Positions 1 through 8,985 are shown, counted from the first letter of the stretch. The stretch is 64,000 nucleotides of DNA from RHKX01 sp041393495 (GCA_041393495.1 JAWKKA010000005.1:1-64000), one strand, 5' to 3'. Program-made: numbers and translations. The notes: generated by a model from the letters alone, not told the origin.

Positions 1-46
1 CTTCGGCGACCGCCTCGGCCATCGGCTTCGAAGGACGCTCGGCCAT
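1..46 (-). CDS. Possible 5' end of a CDS leaving the window
   Basis: An ATG on the minus strand at 46-44 opens 15 codons (MAERPSKPMAEAVAE) that run off the left edge. No clear ribosome binding site precedes it; the only promoter-like bases are CTATAG about 10 nt upstream. Too short to identify. The stretch 47-285 next to it shows no coding pattern or repeat that I recognise. Confidence 0.25.
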   Translation of the reverse strand, partial: MAERPSKPMAEAVAE

Positions 47-285
47 CGCTGCGACTATAGGCGGCAGGCCAGCTTGCAACGACGTCCAGCCGGCCGGCGC
101 GGGCTCAAGTTCATCCGCAGCAGCCCGATAGGTCACCCGTAGAGGTCGGTGGATCGCCTGACGGCGCGGACCAGGGACGGTTCGTGACCAGGGCCAAAGA
201 TGGCCTCGGGTGAGCGGCCAGACAGGGACGTCAAACCGGCCCACCAGTCGAACTGCCGGCCTCTACGCTTCTCATCCGCTTGCGC

Positions 286-576
286 TCAGTAGCCGTGCCC
301 GGTATGCACCTTCGGCGGCGGGCCGCTGATTCCGCCCGCCGCAGCCTTGGCGCGCAGGAAATCGACCGCCGCCTCGAAGTCGTCACCGAGCGCGTCGACC
401 AGCTCGCGGGTCTGGTTGACCTTGACGAGCATCCGGATGATCTGCTGGTCGTCGTTCTTCGGAGGTAGCTGGTAGGCAGGGATCAGCCAGCCGTTGCGCC
501 GGCCGAGATCGCCGACGAGATCGGTGCCGGTGAAGCCCTCTGCGCGGTCGACCTTGGCCACGACCAGCGGCAGCTA
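286..576 (-). pseudogene. Glutamate decarboxylase, C-terminal remnant
   Basis: The reading frame encodes the last ~95 residues of a PLP-dependent glutamate decarboxylase (L-glutamate to GABA plus CO2). The segment around GWLIPAYQLPP and IIRMLVKVNQ, then DFEAAVDFL, matches the C-terminal small domain of the GadB family, and the protein ends in ...VHTGHGY like many bacterial and plant GADs. The family is about 450-500 residues; the PLP-lysine domain and everything before it are absent. Family-like sequence (LPLVVAKV) continues upstream of the only possible GTG start (561) to a TAG at 574-576, so the frame is a broken gene rather than a small protein. Beyond that lies only the promoter region of the next gene. 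Confidence 0.75.
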
Positions 577-656
577 ACCTCACGGGCCGTGGCGGCCGGG
601 TGGGCTTCTCGATCCGGTGGCCGGTCCTTCTCGGAAAGGTGGAAAGGCGTAACACA

Positions 657-1640
657 ATGTGCACACGAGTGATGCGCTCCGAGGCCTCCGGTTCTGTACT
701 GGTCGGGCGGAACATGGACTTCCACCAGGACCTGCAGACCACCCTGTGGGCGCTGCCGCGTGGGATCGAGCGAAGCGCAGGCGTTGCCGGCTCACCGAGC
801 TGGCGAGCCAAGCACGGCAGCGTCGTCGCGGCGAGCTTCGACATCATGTCGGTCGACGGCCTGAACGAGGCCGGGCTCGCGGGGCACATCCTCTGGCTGG
901 CCGAAGCCGAGTACGGGCCCCGCGACGAGGCGAGGCCGGCGCTCCCCCTGTCGCTCTGGCTGCAGTACTTCCTCGACAACTTCGCGACGGTCGCCGAGGC
1001 GGTGGCGTGGATCGAGGAGTCGAGAGTGCAGCTGCTCCCCGTCGCCGATCCAACCACCGGCGAGGCGCCCACGCTGCACCTGGCGCTCGACGACGCCGGC
1101 GGCGACTCGGCGATCGTCGAATACGAGGGCGGCAACGCGAGGGTCTGGCACGACCGCGACTACCGGGTGATGACCAACTCGCCGACCTTCGACAAGCAGC
1201 TCGAGCAACTCGAGCGGATCGAGGGATTCGGCGGCGATCTTCCGCTGCCCGGCACGACCGACGCCGCCGATCGCTTCGCTCGGGCTTCCTACTACTCGAG
1301 CCGGCTACCCGAGCCGAAGTCGCAGGTCGAGGCGATCGCCGGCATGTTCAGCGTGATCCGCAACGCCGCCCAGCCATTCCGGGTGCCGGATCCCGACAAG
1401 CCCTTCGCGTCGCAGACGATCTGGCAGACGGTCACCGACCTGACCAACCGCCGTTACGTGTTCGAGTCGACCACCCGCCCGAACATCGTCTGGGTCGACC
1501 TCGATGACCTCGACCTCTCCGAGGGCGCCAGCCCGGGGCGCCTCGACCTCGTCGGCGACAAGGCGCTCGAGGGTGGTCTCGCCGGCAACGTCGCCAAGCA
1601 GTTCGAGCCGTCGGAGCCACTCCGGTTCATCACGCAGTAG
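657..1640 (+). CDS. Choloylglycine hydrolase / penicillin V acylase family amidase
   Basis: An Ntn-hydrolase that cleaves linear amide bonds; the family includes bile-salt hydrolases, penicillin V acylases and N-acyl-homoserine-lactone acylases. The start at 657 puts Cys at position 2, where removal of Met frees the nucleophilic N-terminal Cys. A GGAAAGG ribosome binding site lies just upstream, so the further-upstream GTG/ATG options are not used. GRNMDF (about residues 16-21) carries the conserved Arg and Asp, and TNSPTFDKQ (about 180) the conserved Asn. At 327 residues the length is normal. No signal peptide is seen, so it probably acts in the cytoplasm. It stands alone between the gad remnant and the convergent MarR/MMPL pair. 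Substrate cannot be told from sequence. Confidence 0.85.
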   Translation: MCTRVMRSEASGSVLVGRNMDFHQDLQTTLWALPRGIERSAGVAGSPSWRAKHGSVVAASFDIMSVDGLNEAGLAGHILWLAEAEYGPRDEARPALPLSLWLQYFLDNFATVAEAVAWIEESRVQLLPVADPTTGEAPTLHLALDDAGGDSAIVEYEGGNARVWHDRDYRVMTNSPTFDKQLEQLERIEGFGGDLPLPGTTDAADRFARASYYSSRLPEPKSQVEAIAGMFSVIRNAAQPFRVPDPDKPFASQTIWQTVTDLTNRRYVFESTTRPNIVWVDLDDLDLSEGASPGRLDLVGDKALEGGLAGNVAKQFEPSEPLRFITQ

Positions 1641-1712
1641 CGCGACCGCCGCATCCACCCGGCGCCCGGCCCGCCGGCGAGCCGCGGGCGCCCCGATGCG
1701 GTGCGCCCGCGG

Positions 1713-2210
1713 CTACCCCCCGGATCGAAGACGAGCCTCGAACCTGACGTCGAGGAGCTGCAGCGCCCCGGCCAGGCGCAGGCGCTCGCCGGGGTCCCGG
1801 TTGCGCGCGAAGGCCGTCAGCGCCTCCTCGCGCGTCCTCCACAGCTCATCGAGAAGCGCCCGGCCACCGGCGGTCAGCGTCGCCGCGCCCTCGATCGGCG
1901 AGGTGACCATGCCGCGGCTCTCGAGGGCTGTCAGGGCTTCTCGCACCGCGCCGACGGAGAGACCGGTCGCTCGGGCCAGCGAGCCATGCGCGGTCGGTCG
2001 ATCGCGGCGGCCGGGAGGGAACGAGCTCGCAGCCAACGCTCGGATCACCCGCAGCTCGGCGAAGCCGAGCCCGCGCTCGCCCACGGCGGCGAACAACGCT
2101 CCAAGGGCCTGCTCGATCACGTCGTCGAGGAGGCGGGCGAGCTCGCGGCCGAGACGCGTCGCCTCCGCGGCCTCAGGCTCCGCGAGCGGGCTGGCCCCGG
2201 GCTCAGCCAC
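1713..2210 (-). CDS. MarR-family transcriptional regulator
   Basis: A 165-residue winged-helix regulator. The helix-turn-helix is GSLARATGLSVGAVREALTA (about residues 90-110), followed by a wing ending in TLTAGGRALLDEL; the flanking helices form the usual MarR dimer interface. It is the second gene after the MMPL exporter; its start overlaps the exporter's stop by 8 nt, so translation is probably coupled. It is therefore a likely local repressor of the exporter, acting on the promoter at 4419-4447. The ligand is unknown. The C-terminal end lies 70 nt from the convergent hydrolase. Confidence 0.8.
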   Translation of the reverse strand: MAEPGASPLAEPEAAEATRLGRELARLLDDVIEQALGALFAAVGERGLGFAELRVIRALAASSFPPGRRDRPTAHGSLARATGLSVGAVREALTALESRGMVTSPIEGAATLTAGGRALLDELWRTREEALTAFARNRDPGERLRLAGALQLLDVRFEARLRSGG

Positions 2211-4371
2211 CGTCGCGCACCGTCGCCCGATCCGCAGCCGCGACCGCGGCTGCCGCCGGCCTCTCGCCCGGCCGTGGCCCGGCCGGGCCCCGGTGGCCGG
2301 GCCACCAGGCCCGGCGTCCGAGCAGCGCCGTGACGCTCGGGACCAGCAGCGTCGCCATCACCAGCGCCGCGATCGCGATGCCGCTCGAGACCGCGAAGCC
2401 GATCTGCATGAGCGAAGCGATCCCGGTCAACAGCAGCGAGGTGAACGTGCCGGCGAGGATGATCCCTGCCGCTGCCACCGCCGGGCCCCCGTGCTCGACC
2501 CCGAGCGCGGTCGCCGCCCGCGGCGGCCGCCCCCCGAGCATCTCCTCGCGCAGGCGCGTGGCCATCAGGATGCTGTAGTCCGTGCCGACGGCGACGACGA
2601 ACAGGTAGAGGATGATCGGCAGCGTCGACTTCAACCCGGCCTCGCCGAACAGGCCCTGGAAGGCGCCGACCGTGAGCCCGAGCGTGGCCGCGAATCCGAG
2701 CATCACGGCGCTGAGCAGGTAGAGGGGGGCGATCAGGCTGCGCAGCAGCCAGGCGAGCAGCAGCCCGATCGCGAGCGCCGCTGCGGGGAAGACGACGGTC
2801 AGGTCGCTGTTGGTGGCGGCGCGGATGTCCGCGCTCGCCGCCGTCTGCCCGCCGACGAGGACGCGCTCGCCGGCGCCGGAAGCGTGGGCGGCGTCGCGAA
2901 TCGGGCCATCGACCGCGTCCAGCGCCGCGTTGGAGTACGGGTTGTCGGCGAGGACGACGTCGATCCGCGCCGAGCGCCCGTCGGGACTGTAGACGGGTGG
3001 CTTGACCGAGGCGACGCCCGCCGGGCGCTCGGCCTCGGTCGCGAGCGCCGCGAGCCTGCTGCGGTCGAGCGGCTGCTCGCCGGTCACGTAGACGTGCGTG
3101 GGAGTGATCGACCCGGCCGGGAAGGACGCTCGCATGTCCTCGTAGGCCAGGCGGGACTCGGCGTCGGATGGCAGCTGGTCGATGCTGTCGTAGTCGGCGC
3201 TGTAGAAAAGCGCGCCGGCGGCGAGGGCGACGAGCGCGCCGCCCGAAGCGAGACCGACACGCCCCGGCCGGCGCGAGATCAAGCCGCCGAGCCGCCGGTA
3301 AATCGGATTCGAAGGCTGCGCCTGCCAGCTTCGCGAGGGCCAGAACACGCGCGGGCCGAGCAGCGAGAGCAAGGCCGGGATCAGGGTCACGCCCGCCAGC
3401 CACATCAGCGCGACGCCGATCACCAGGCCCGGGGCCATCGTCTGCAGGGAGCCGAGCTGGGAGAGCCCGAGCGCCGAGAACGCGACGATGACCACGAATG
3501 CGGCGAAGGTGATCACCTCGCCGACGCGGCCGGCCGCGTGGATGAGCGCCTCGCGCCCGCGGGCACCGCCGCGCAGACGCTCGCGATAGCGGAACAGGGT
3601 GAAGAGGATGTAATCGGTGCCGATCCCGAACAGGACCACGGTCAGCAACGGCGGTAGGTCGAGGCTGACGTCGAACCCGAAGCCCTCGGCCACGAGCGCG
3701 ATCAGCGAGCTCGCGATCAGGAACACGAGGGCGATCGATGCGATCGGGAGGATCGCGGCGACGGGGCTTCGGAACAGCGCCAGGAGGAGGACGAGGATGA
3801 GGCCGATCGTCGCCACCCCGACGGTCTTCTCGGCGGTGTCGTGGGCATCGCGGTCGTCGAGCTTGATTGCCGCGTCGCCGGTCAGCCCGACCTCGAGGTC
3901 GGTGCCCCTGAGTTGCGCGGACGCCTGCTCGCGCACCGCCTCCGCCGCGTTCATCACCGGCTCTTCGCCCGAGGTCCCCTCGAAGCTGACCTGGCCGAGC
4001 TGCAGCTTGCCATCGGGCGAGCGCTGCTCGGGGGCGCCGGTCTCGACGCCCTCGACGCGGTCGATGCCGGCAGCGTCGATCCCGGCCGCGACCCGCGCCG
4101 CCTGACGCTGATCGGCGGGACTGAGCGGGGCGCCGTCAGCGCGCTTGAAGACGAGCAGCGCGGTGGCGCCGGACTGGTCGGGGAACGCCTCACGGGCGAG
4201 CGCGTCGGCCTGGACGGATTCGTAGGAGTCGGGCAGGAAGCTCGCCTCGTCGGAGTTGGTGACGTCGCCGAGCTTCGGCGAGAACGGCACGATCGCCAGC
4301 GCCGCGAGCAGCCAGGCGACGATCACGAGACGGCGGTGGCGGACAACAGCTTCGGCGAGTCGGTCGAACAT
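2203..4371 (-). CDS. MMPL/RND-family exporter
   Basis: An inner-membrane, proton-driven exporter of the actinobacterial MMPL/HAE2 type, 722 residues. It has the two-fold RND architecture: one TM helix, a periplasmic loop, a 5-helix bundle with GTDYILFTLFRYRERL (about residue 250), a second single helix and loop, then a second bundle with GTDYSILMATRLREEM (about 595). The Asp-Tyr pairs in these repeats are the proton-relay signature. Start at 4371 has a GGAGG site 7 nt upstream. Family members export lipids, siderophores or drugs; substrate not deducible. The MarR gene follows in the same operon. Confidence 0.88.
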   Translation of the reverse strand: MFDRLAEAVVRHRRLVIVAWLLAALAIVPFSPKLGDVTNSDEASFLPDSYESVQADALAREAFPDQSGATALLVFKRADGAPLSPADQRQAARVAAGIDAAGIDRVEGVETGAPEQRSPDGKLQLGQVSFEGTSGEEPVMNAAEAVREQASAQLRGTDLEVGLTGDAAIKLDDRDAHDTAEKTVGVATIGLILVLLLALFRSPVAAILPIASIALVFLIASSLIALVAEGFGFDVSLDLPPLLTVVLFGIGTDYILFTLFRYRERLRGGARGREALIHAAGRVGEVITFAAFVVIVAFSALGLSQLGSLQTMAPGLVIGVALMWLAGVTLIPALLSLLGPRVFWPSRSWQAQPSNPIYRRLGGLISRRPGRVGLASGGALVALAAGALFYSADYDSIDQLPSDAESRLAYEDMRASFPAGSITPTHVYVTGEQPLDRSRLAALATEAERPAGVASVKPPVYSPDGRSARIDVVLADNPYSNAALDAVDGPIRDAAHASGAGERVLVGGQTAASADIRAATNSDLTVVFPAAALAIGLLLAWLLRSLIAPLYLLSAVMLGFAATLGLTVGAFQGLFGEAGLKSTLPIILYLFVVAVGTDYSILMATRLREEMLGGRPPRAATALGVEHGGPAVAAAGIILAGTFTSLLLTGIASLMQIGFAVSSGIAIAALVMATLLVPSVTALLGRRAWWPGHRGPAGPRPGERPAAAAVAAADRATVRDGG

Positions 4372-4418
4372 CGGTGGCCTCCAGTGGCGCGAACCTCGGG
4401 AATTGCGTGGTGGCGAAT

Positions 4419-4447
4419 AACCTAGACACTCCTGTCGCAGTTGTCAA
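4419..4447 (-). promoter_or_regulatory. Near-consensus promoter for the MMPL-marR operon
   Basis: On the minus strand TTGACA (plus 4442-4447) and TAGGTT (plus 4419-4424) are separated by exactly 17 nt and lie about 48 nt upstream of the exporter start. This is a close match to a housekeeping sigma-70 promoter and stands out in GC-rich DNA. No clear MarR inverted repeat is visible in the spacer. Confidence 0.65.
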
Positions 4448-4526
4448 GGTGGACGGCCGCGCGCGGAGGGCTGGACGGCAGCGCGCCGCGGACCGCCGGG
4501 CGGCCGGTGGTGGCCGGGCTGAGCCC

Positions 4527-5006
4527 TCAGCTCAGCGCGATGACCCCGCCGACGATCGCTCCGTAGAGCCCATGCGCCGCGAGCGTGACGAGCGGCGTCG
4601 AACGACCGTAGTTGAGCATCAGAAAGCCGGGCGGCTCCAGAAGTGGCGTCGAGTCCGCCGCGGTCCATGGCTTGCCCATCCGCGGATGGACGAAGGGAAG
4701 CACGACGCTGACCAGCACGACGGCGATGAACAGCCCGTGCGTCAGGCCGAGCAGCGCCCCGAGCAGCCAGCCGCTGGAACCGACGACGCTGAAGACCATG
4801 AAGTAGATCAACGCGAACAGCAGCCCGGCGACGAGATGCAGCGCCCACCCGAGTGCCTTCGCGGCCGTCCGCCGGGCCGTGAACGCCGAGCCGAGCAGGA
4901 ACGGGAGGTCGATCCTCGTCAGCTGCAGCTCGCTGGCGGCGCGGAGCGTCGTGCTGAGCATCGCGGTGCCGAGCAGTCCGCCGGTGATCGCACCCCAGAA
5001 CGTCAT
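4527..5006 (-). CDS. Membrane protein of unknown function
   Basis: A 159-residue protein with four likely membrane segments (about residues 3-20, 50-75, 77-105 and 138-158). There is a short polar stretch with HPRMGKPW between the third and fourth. I recognise no named family. Its ATG overlaps the stop of the glycosidase gene (ATGA at 5003-5006), so the two are translated as one unit; it may be a membrane partner, but nothing in the sequence shows a shared substrate. Confidence 0.7.
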   Translation of the reverse strand: MTFWGAITGGLLGTAMLSTTLRAASELQLTRIDLPFLLGSAFTARRTAAKALGWALHLVAGLLFALIYFMVFSVVGSSGWLLGALLGLTHGLFIAVVLVSVVLPFVHPRMGKPWTAADSTPLLEPPGFLMLNYGRSTPLVTLAAHGLYGAIVGGVIALS

Positions 5007-6805
5007 CGGCTGAGATCCGCGATCGCCACCGCGGCATTGATCAGTGCGAGGTGAACGAGCGCCTGCGGGAAGTTGCCGAGGAACTCACCGCTGGAGGGGT
5101 CGATCTCCTCGGCGTAGAGGCCGACGTCGTTGGCGAGGGCGACGAGCTCGTCGAGCAGCGTCGCCGCCTGCTCGAGGCGGGCCGTCCGGGCAAGCGCCTC
5201 GACGAGCCAGAACGAGCAGGCCACAAACGCGCCCTCCTGCCCCGGCAGCCCGTCCTCGCCGTGGTAGCGGTGGAGCAGCGGCCCGCTGCCGAGCTCGCGT
5301 CGCACCGCATCGACGGTCCCGCTCACGCGCGCGTCGCCGGCACCGGCGAAGCCGACCAGCGCCGTGAAGAGCAGGCTCGCATCGAGCTCCTCGGAGCCGG
5401 CGGAGCGCACGTAGCTCCGCTTGCCCTCCGACCAGCAGCGCCCGTCGACGAAGCGCCGGATCGCGCCGGCCTGGTCCTGCCATCGCGTTGCCGCGCGGTC
5501 GGGGAGCCGGCCGTCGTCCGCGAGCCGGCGGGCGGTCGTGAGCGCCGCCCAGCACATGACCTTCGAGTGGGTGAAGTGCTGCGGCGCGCTGCGCACCTCC
5601 CAGATCCCGGAGTCGGGCTGCTGCCAGGAGTCGGCGACGAGGTCGGCGGTGCGAGCCAGCCGTCGCGCGGTCTCGCGGTCGAATCTGCGGCCGGACCCCG
5701 CGTACAGGGCGAGCGCCTGGAACAGGTCCCCGTAGAGATCGAGCTGGAGTTGGTGCACCGCTTCGTTGCCGACCCGCGCCGGCGCCGAGCCGCGATAGCC
5801 GGCGAACGGCAGCGTTCGCTCCCGTGCCTTGGCGCCGCCGTCGAGCCGGTAGAGGACGAGCAGCTCCGGATGGGTGAGCTGCGATGCCTGCAGAAGCCAC
5901 CACAGGAACGCTTCCGACTCGGGCAGACAGCCGAGCCGTTGCAGCGCCTCGAGCGTGAAGAAGGCGTCGCGAACCCAGGAGTAGCGGTAGTCCCAGTTGC
6001 GGACGCCGCCGAGCGTCTCCGGCAACGAGGTCGTCGCGGCGGCCGCGATCGCGCCGGAGGGCGCGTGGATCAGCAGCTTCAGCGCAAGGGCGCTGCGCAC
6101 GACCGCCTGCCGCCAGGGGCCCTCATAGCGGCGACCCCGCGCCCAGCCCTGCCAGAAGGCGATCGTCTCATCGAGGCGTCGTTCGACGTCGGCGCGCCCC
6201 GGCAGCACCAAGGGCTCCTGGTGGGCAGCGGCGAGCGCGACCAGCTGCGAGCGCCCCGGCTCGGCAACCAGCCGGCCTCCCACCGACTCGCTGTCGACTT
6301 CCAGCCGCTCCCCCGTCCAGGCGCAGACGGCGAGCGCGTCGGCACGCGAGCTCACCACCGCGAGCTCGCCGCGGCACTCGATCCTCGTCGTCCAGGCCCC
6401 GTAGCCGAAGCGCGGCTCGAGGCGCCACCGCATCGGCACCCGCCCGGAAAGGCCCTCGACCCGCCGGACCAGCTCGCGTCCGGGAGTCAGGCCGGTGCTC
6501 GAGACGGTCATCGCATCGGTGACCCGGACGCTGCCCGCGGCCGTCCGGAACGTCGTCACCAGGACGTTGCTCTCACCCGCATAGCACCGGTCGGCCTCGA
6601 ACGGCCCCTCGGGCGCCAGCTCGAAGGACCCGCCGCGACGGCTGTCGAGCAGCGCCCCGAAGACGCTCGGGGAATCGAGATCCGGCAGGCAGAGCCAATC
6701 GACCGCGCCGTCGCGGGAGACGAGCGCGACCGTGCGCCCGTCGCCGATCGCCGCGTAGTCCCGGATTGGTGCGTAGCCGTCGATCCGCAAGGCGATCGAC
6801 TGCAC
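5003..6805 (-). CDS. Glycoside hydrolase family 15 (glucoamylase/trehalase-like)
   Basis: A 600-residue cytoplasmic GH15 enzyme. The N-terminus (IRDYAAIGDGRTVALVSRDG, then AVDWLCLPDLDSPSVF) is the standard opening of the bacterial family. The (alpha/alpha)6 barrel begins around residue 230 with NWDYRYSWVRDAFFTLEALQ, and the C-terminal catalytic Glu region reads YAEEIDPSSGEFLGNFPQAL. The family hydrolyses alpha-glucosides or trehalose from the non-reducing end by inversion. No signal peptide. The start is a GTG at 6805; a few codons of uncertainty remain. Divergent from the TetR gene at 6969; a membrane protein follows with a 4-nt overlap. Confidence 0.88.
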   Translation of the reverse strand: MQSIALRIDGYAPIRDYAAIGDGRTVALVSRDGAVDWLCLPDLDSPSVFGALLDSRRGGSFELAPEGPFEADRCYAGESNVLVTTFRTAAGSVRVTDAMTVSSTGLTPGRELVRRVEGLSGRVPMRWRLEPRFGYGAWTTRIECRGELAVVSSRADALAVCAWTGERLEVDSESVGGRLVAEPGRSQLVALAAAHQEPLVLPGRADVERRLDETIAFWQGWARGRRYEGPWRQAVVRSALALKLLIHAPSGAIAAAATTSLPETLGGVRNWDYRYSWVRDAFFTLEALQRLGCLPESEAFLWWLLQASQLTHPELLVLYRLDGGAKARERTLPFAGYRGSAPARVGNEAVHQLQLDLYGDLFQALALYAGSGRRFDRETARRLARTADLVADSWQQPDSGIWEVRSAPQHFTHSKVMCWAALTTARRLADDGRLPDRAATRWQDQAGAIRRFVDGRCWSEGKRSYVRSAGSEELDASLLFTALVGFAGAGDARVSGTVDAVRRELGSGPLLHRYHGEDGLPGQEGAFVACSFWLVEALARTARLEQAATLLDELVALANDVGLYAEEIDPSSGEFLGNFPQALVHLALINAAVAIADLSR

Positions 6806-6968
6806 TATCAGATCCAGCCCGCGTGGGCGTCGACCGTCCCGGGGAGAAGGCGCGCGGGCGGGCGCGATCGGGGCTCCTCGCCGCGGTCGAGCCCCTATGC
6901 TGGACCGTGATGTCCACGATCAGCGCGACCGCGGACGGGGCCACCGGCTGCGGGCGGAGCTAACCGCA

Positions 6969-7580
6969 GTGCCCGCCAGCTCGCCGAGCAGCTCCGGATC
7001 GGGATCGCCGCGGCCGCGGCGCGCGGACGCCCTCCGCAACGAGAAAGCGATCGCTGAGGCGGCGATGCGGGTGCTCGCCGAGCACCCCGGAGCCAGCATG
7101 GCCGAGATCGCCAAGGCCTCGGGGCTGGTCCGGGCGACCCTCTACCGCCACTTCGACAGCCGCGAGGACCTCGTCCGGGCCATCCAGGGCCAGGCCACCG
7201 AGGCCGGGGCCGCTGCTCTGGCGGCCGCCGATATCGGCGCCGGCGACGCGGCCAGCGCGCTGCGCCGCGCGATCCGGGCGCTGGTCGGGGTCGGCAGCCG
7301 CTACCGCCTGCTTGCCCAGGAGCCGGCGCTCGACCCGACCCGACTCGAGCGTGAGCCCGCGGTCGCCAGCCGGCTGATCGCGCTGATCGAGCGCGGTCAA
7401 CGGGAGGGTGATCTGCGCGACGACCTGCCGGTCCCGTGGATCGTCTCCGTCCTCGCCGCCCTTCTCGTCGTCGCGCTTCGCGAGATGGAGGCGGAACGGC
7501 TGACCCGGGATCAGGCCGCCGAGCAGGTCGCTTCGACGCTGCTCGAGGGGCTCGCCGCGCGCCGCGCGCCGGATCGTTGA
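6969..7580 (+). CDS. TetR-family transcriptional regulator
   Basis: About 203 residues. The N-terminal DNA-binding domain contains the helix-turn-helix MAEIAKASGLVRATLYRHF, followed by the usual DSREDLVRAIQGQ; the rest is an all-helical ligand domain. I place the start at GTG 6969, which has GGAG 9 nt upstream. An ATG at 6897 would add a basic, family-unlike stretch. TATGCT at 6896-6901 could be the -10. It is divergent from GH15 and convergent with an acyl-CoA dehydrogenase, so it may control either neighbour or the amine-degradation regulon. The target is not shown by sequence. Confidence 0.82.
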   Translation: MPASSPSSSGSGSPRPRRADALRNEKAIAEAAMRVLAEHPGASMAEIAKASGLVRATLYRHFDSREDLVRAIQGQATEAGAAALAAADIGAGDAASALRRAIRALVGVGSRYRLLAQEPALDPTRLEREPAVASRLIALIERGQREGDLRDDLPVPWIVSVLAALLVVALREMEAERLTRDQAAEQVASTLLEGLAARRAPDR

Positions 7581-7581
7581 C

Positions 7582-7615
7582 CGAGCGGGCCGGACCCGAT
7601 CTCCCGGCCCGCTCG
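7582..7615. terminator. Bidirectional hairpin between convergent genes
   Basis: A perfect 12-bp stem (CGAGCGGGCCGG with CCGGCCCGCTCG) and a 10-nt loop sit directly after the TetR stop and 11 nt before the end of the convergent acyl-CoA dehydrogenase. There is no U-run, as is common in high-GC actinobacteria. Confidence 0.65.
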
Positions 7616-7626
7616 CGGCAGGCTCG

Positions 7627-8841
7627 CTACGCCGCGACGACCTCCTCGACGGCCTTGTCGTCGTCGGTCTCCATCGCCTCGGGGATCTTCTCGTCGACGT
7701 GGCGGCCCATCAGGACCTCCTTGGCGATGACGAGGCGCTGGATCTGCGAGGTGCCCTCGTAGAGCTGCATGATCTTCGCGTCGCGCATGATCTTCTCGAC
7801 CGGGTACTCCTTGATGAACCCGTAGCCGCCGTAGACCTGAACGGCGTCGGTCGCGACCTCCATCGCCGAGTCGGCGGCGAAGCGCTTCGCGTGCGAGGCC
7901 TCGAGCGTGTTGCGCAGGCCGTTGTCGAGCCGCGAGGCCGACTGCCAGGTGAGCAGCCGCCCGGCCTCGACCTTGGTCGCCATGTCGGCGATCATGAATG
8001 CGACCGCCTGGTGCATGGCGATCGGGACGCCGAACTGCTGGCGCTCCTTCGAGTACTCGCAGGCGAACTCGAACGCCGAGCGGGCGATCCCGACCGCCAT
8101 CGCGGCGACGCCGGGACGGGTCCGGTCGAGCGTCATCATCGCCAGCTTGAACCCGTGGTTCTCCTCGCCGAGCAGGTTCGCCGCGGGAACCTCGGTCTCG
8201 TTGAACGTGACCGTGGCGGTGTTCGAGGCGCGCTGGCCGAGCTTGTCCTCCTTCTTGTCGATGACGACGGTGTCGTCACGCGGCACGACGAAGGCGGAGA
8301 TCCCGCGGTGGCCGGCCTCCTTGTCGGTCTTCGCGTAGACCGTGTACCAGTCGGCGTACTGGCCGTTGGTGATGAAGCACTTGGAGCCGTTGATGACCCA
8401 CTTGTCGCCCTTCCTGGTGGCGGTCGTCTTCATCCCCGAGACGTCGGAGCCGGCGTCGGGCTCGGTCAGGCAGAAGCTCGCGAGCTTCGGCTCCTCGGTC
8501 AGCATCCCGAGGAACTCCTTCTTGATCTCCTCGCTGCCGCCGAGCGCAACCGGCGCCGAGGCGAGGCCGTTGGCGGCGAGCGAGGTGCCGATGCCGGAGC
8601 AGCCCCAGCCGAGCTCTTCCTCGATCAGCGCGCCCGACAGGTAGTCGAGGCCGGGCCCGCCGTACTTCTCGGGCGTGTGGGTGTTCATCAAGCCGACCTC
8701 CCAGGCCTTCTCGATGATCTCCTGCGGCCAGGTGCCGTCCTTGTCGTATTCCCAGGCGACCTTGCGCATCTCCTTCTCGGCGAAGCTGTGCGCCATCTCC
8801 CGCAGGTCCTTCTGCTCGTCGGTCAAGGTGAAGTCAACCAC
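7627..8841 (-). CDS. Acyl-CoA dehydrogenase
   Basis: A 404-residue FAD enzyme of the medium/short-chain acyl-CoA dehydrogenase family; it introduces a 2,3-double bond into an acyl-CoA and passes electrons to ETF. FCLTEPDAGSDVSGM (about residues 127-141) and KCFITNGQYADWY form the FAD/substrate region, the central stretch RTRPGVAAMAVGIARSAFE is typical, and YEGTSQIQRLVIAKEVLMG carries the catalytic Glu. The start is GTG 8841 with AAGGAG 8 nt upstream. Codon choice is a little less GC-skewed than in neighbours (many Lys codons). It is divergent from a CoA-transferase across an operator palindrome at 8946-8965. Exact chain specificity unknown. Confidence 0.92.
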   Translation of the reverse strand: MVDFTLTDEQKDLREMAHSFAEKEMRKVAWEYDKDGTWPQEIIEKAWEVGLMNTHTPEKYGGPGLDYLSGALIEEELGWGCSGIGTSLAANGLASAPVALGGSEEIKKEFLGMLTEEPKLASFCLTEPDAGSDVSGMKTTATRKGDKWVINGSKCFITNGQYADWYTVYAKTDKEAGHRGISAFVVPRDDTVVIDKKEDKLGQRASNTATVTFNETEVPAANLLGEENHGFKLAMMTLDRTRPGVAAMAVGIARSAFEFACEYSKERQQFGVPIAMHQAVAFMIADMATKVEAGRLLTWQSASRLDNGLRNTLEASHAKRFAADSAMEVATDAVQVYGGYGFIKEYPVEKIMRDAKIMQLYEGTSQIQRLVIAKEVLMGRHVDEKIPEAMETDDDKAVEEVVAA

Positions 8842-8945
8842 CGTGGATCGCTCCTTGTAAGTCGTGTTTCTGGCTCATCGGCTACGGTGCTGGGCGCCTC
8901 GCCGGCGGCGTCTGACGCGCTTTCGCAGCCCGTAGTCGAAAAACC

Positions 8946-8965
8946 GATTGACTAATCAGTCAATC
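8946..8965. promoter_or_regulatory. TetR-type operator palindrome (regulon motif copy 1)
   Basis: GATTGACTAATCAGTCAATC has perfect 8-bp arms around AATC. It lies in the divergent promoter region between the acyl-CoA dehydrogenase and the CoA-transferase. The core ATTGAC-N6-GTCAAT recurs at 19353-19370 and, with one change in the first base, at 24186-24203. Size and symmetry fit a TetR-family dimer; which of the three TetR proteins in this window binds is unknown. Confidence 0.7.
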
Positions 8966-8985
8966 CTCGCCCAAGGATAGCCCCT

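Noticed and set aside
1504..3657. A 717-codon open frame on the plus strand opposite the MMPL and MarR genes
   Set aside because: The reverse strand encodes well-conserved MMPL and MarR proteins; this frame is Arg/Ala/Pro-rich, the usual antisense shadow in GC-rich DNA.
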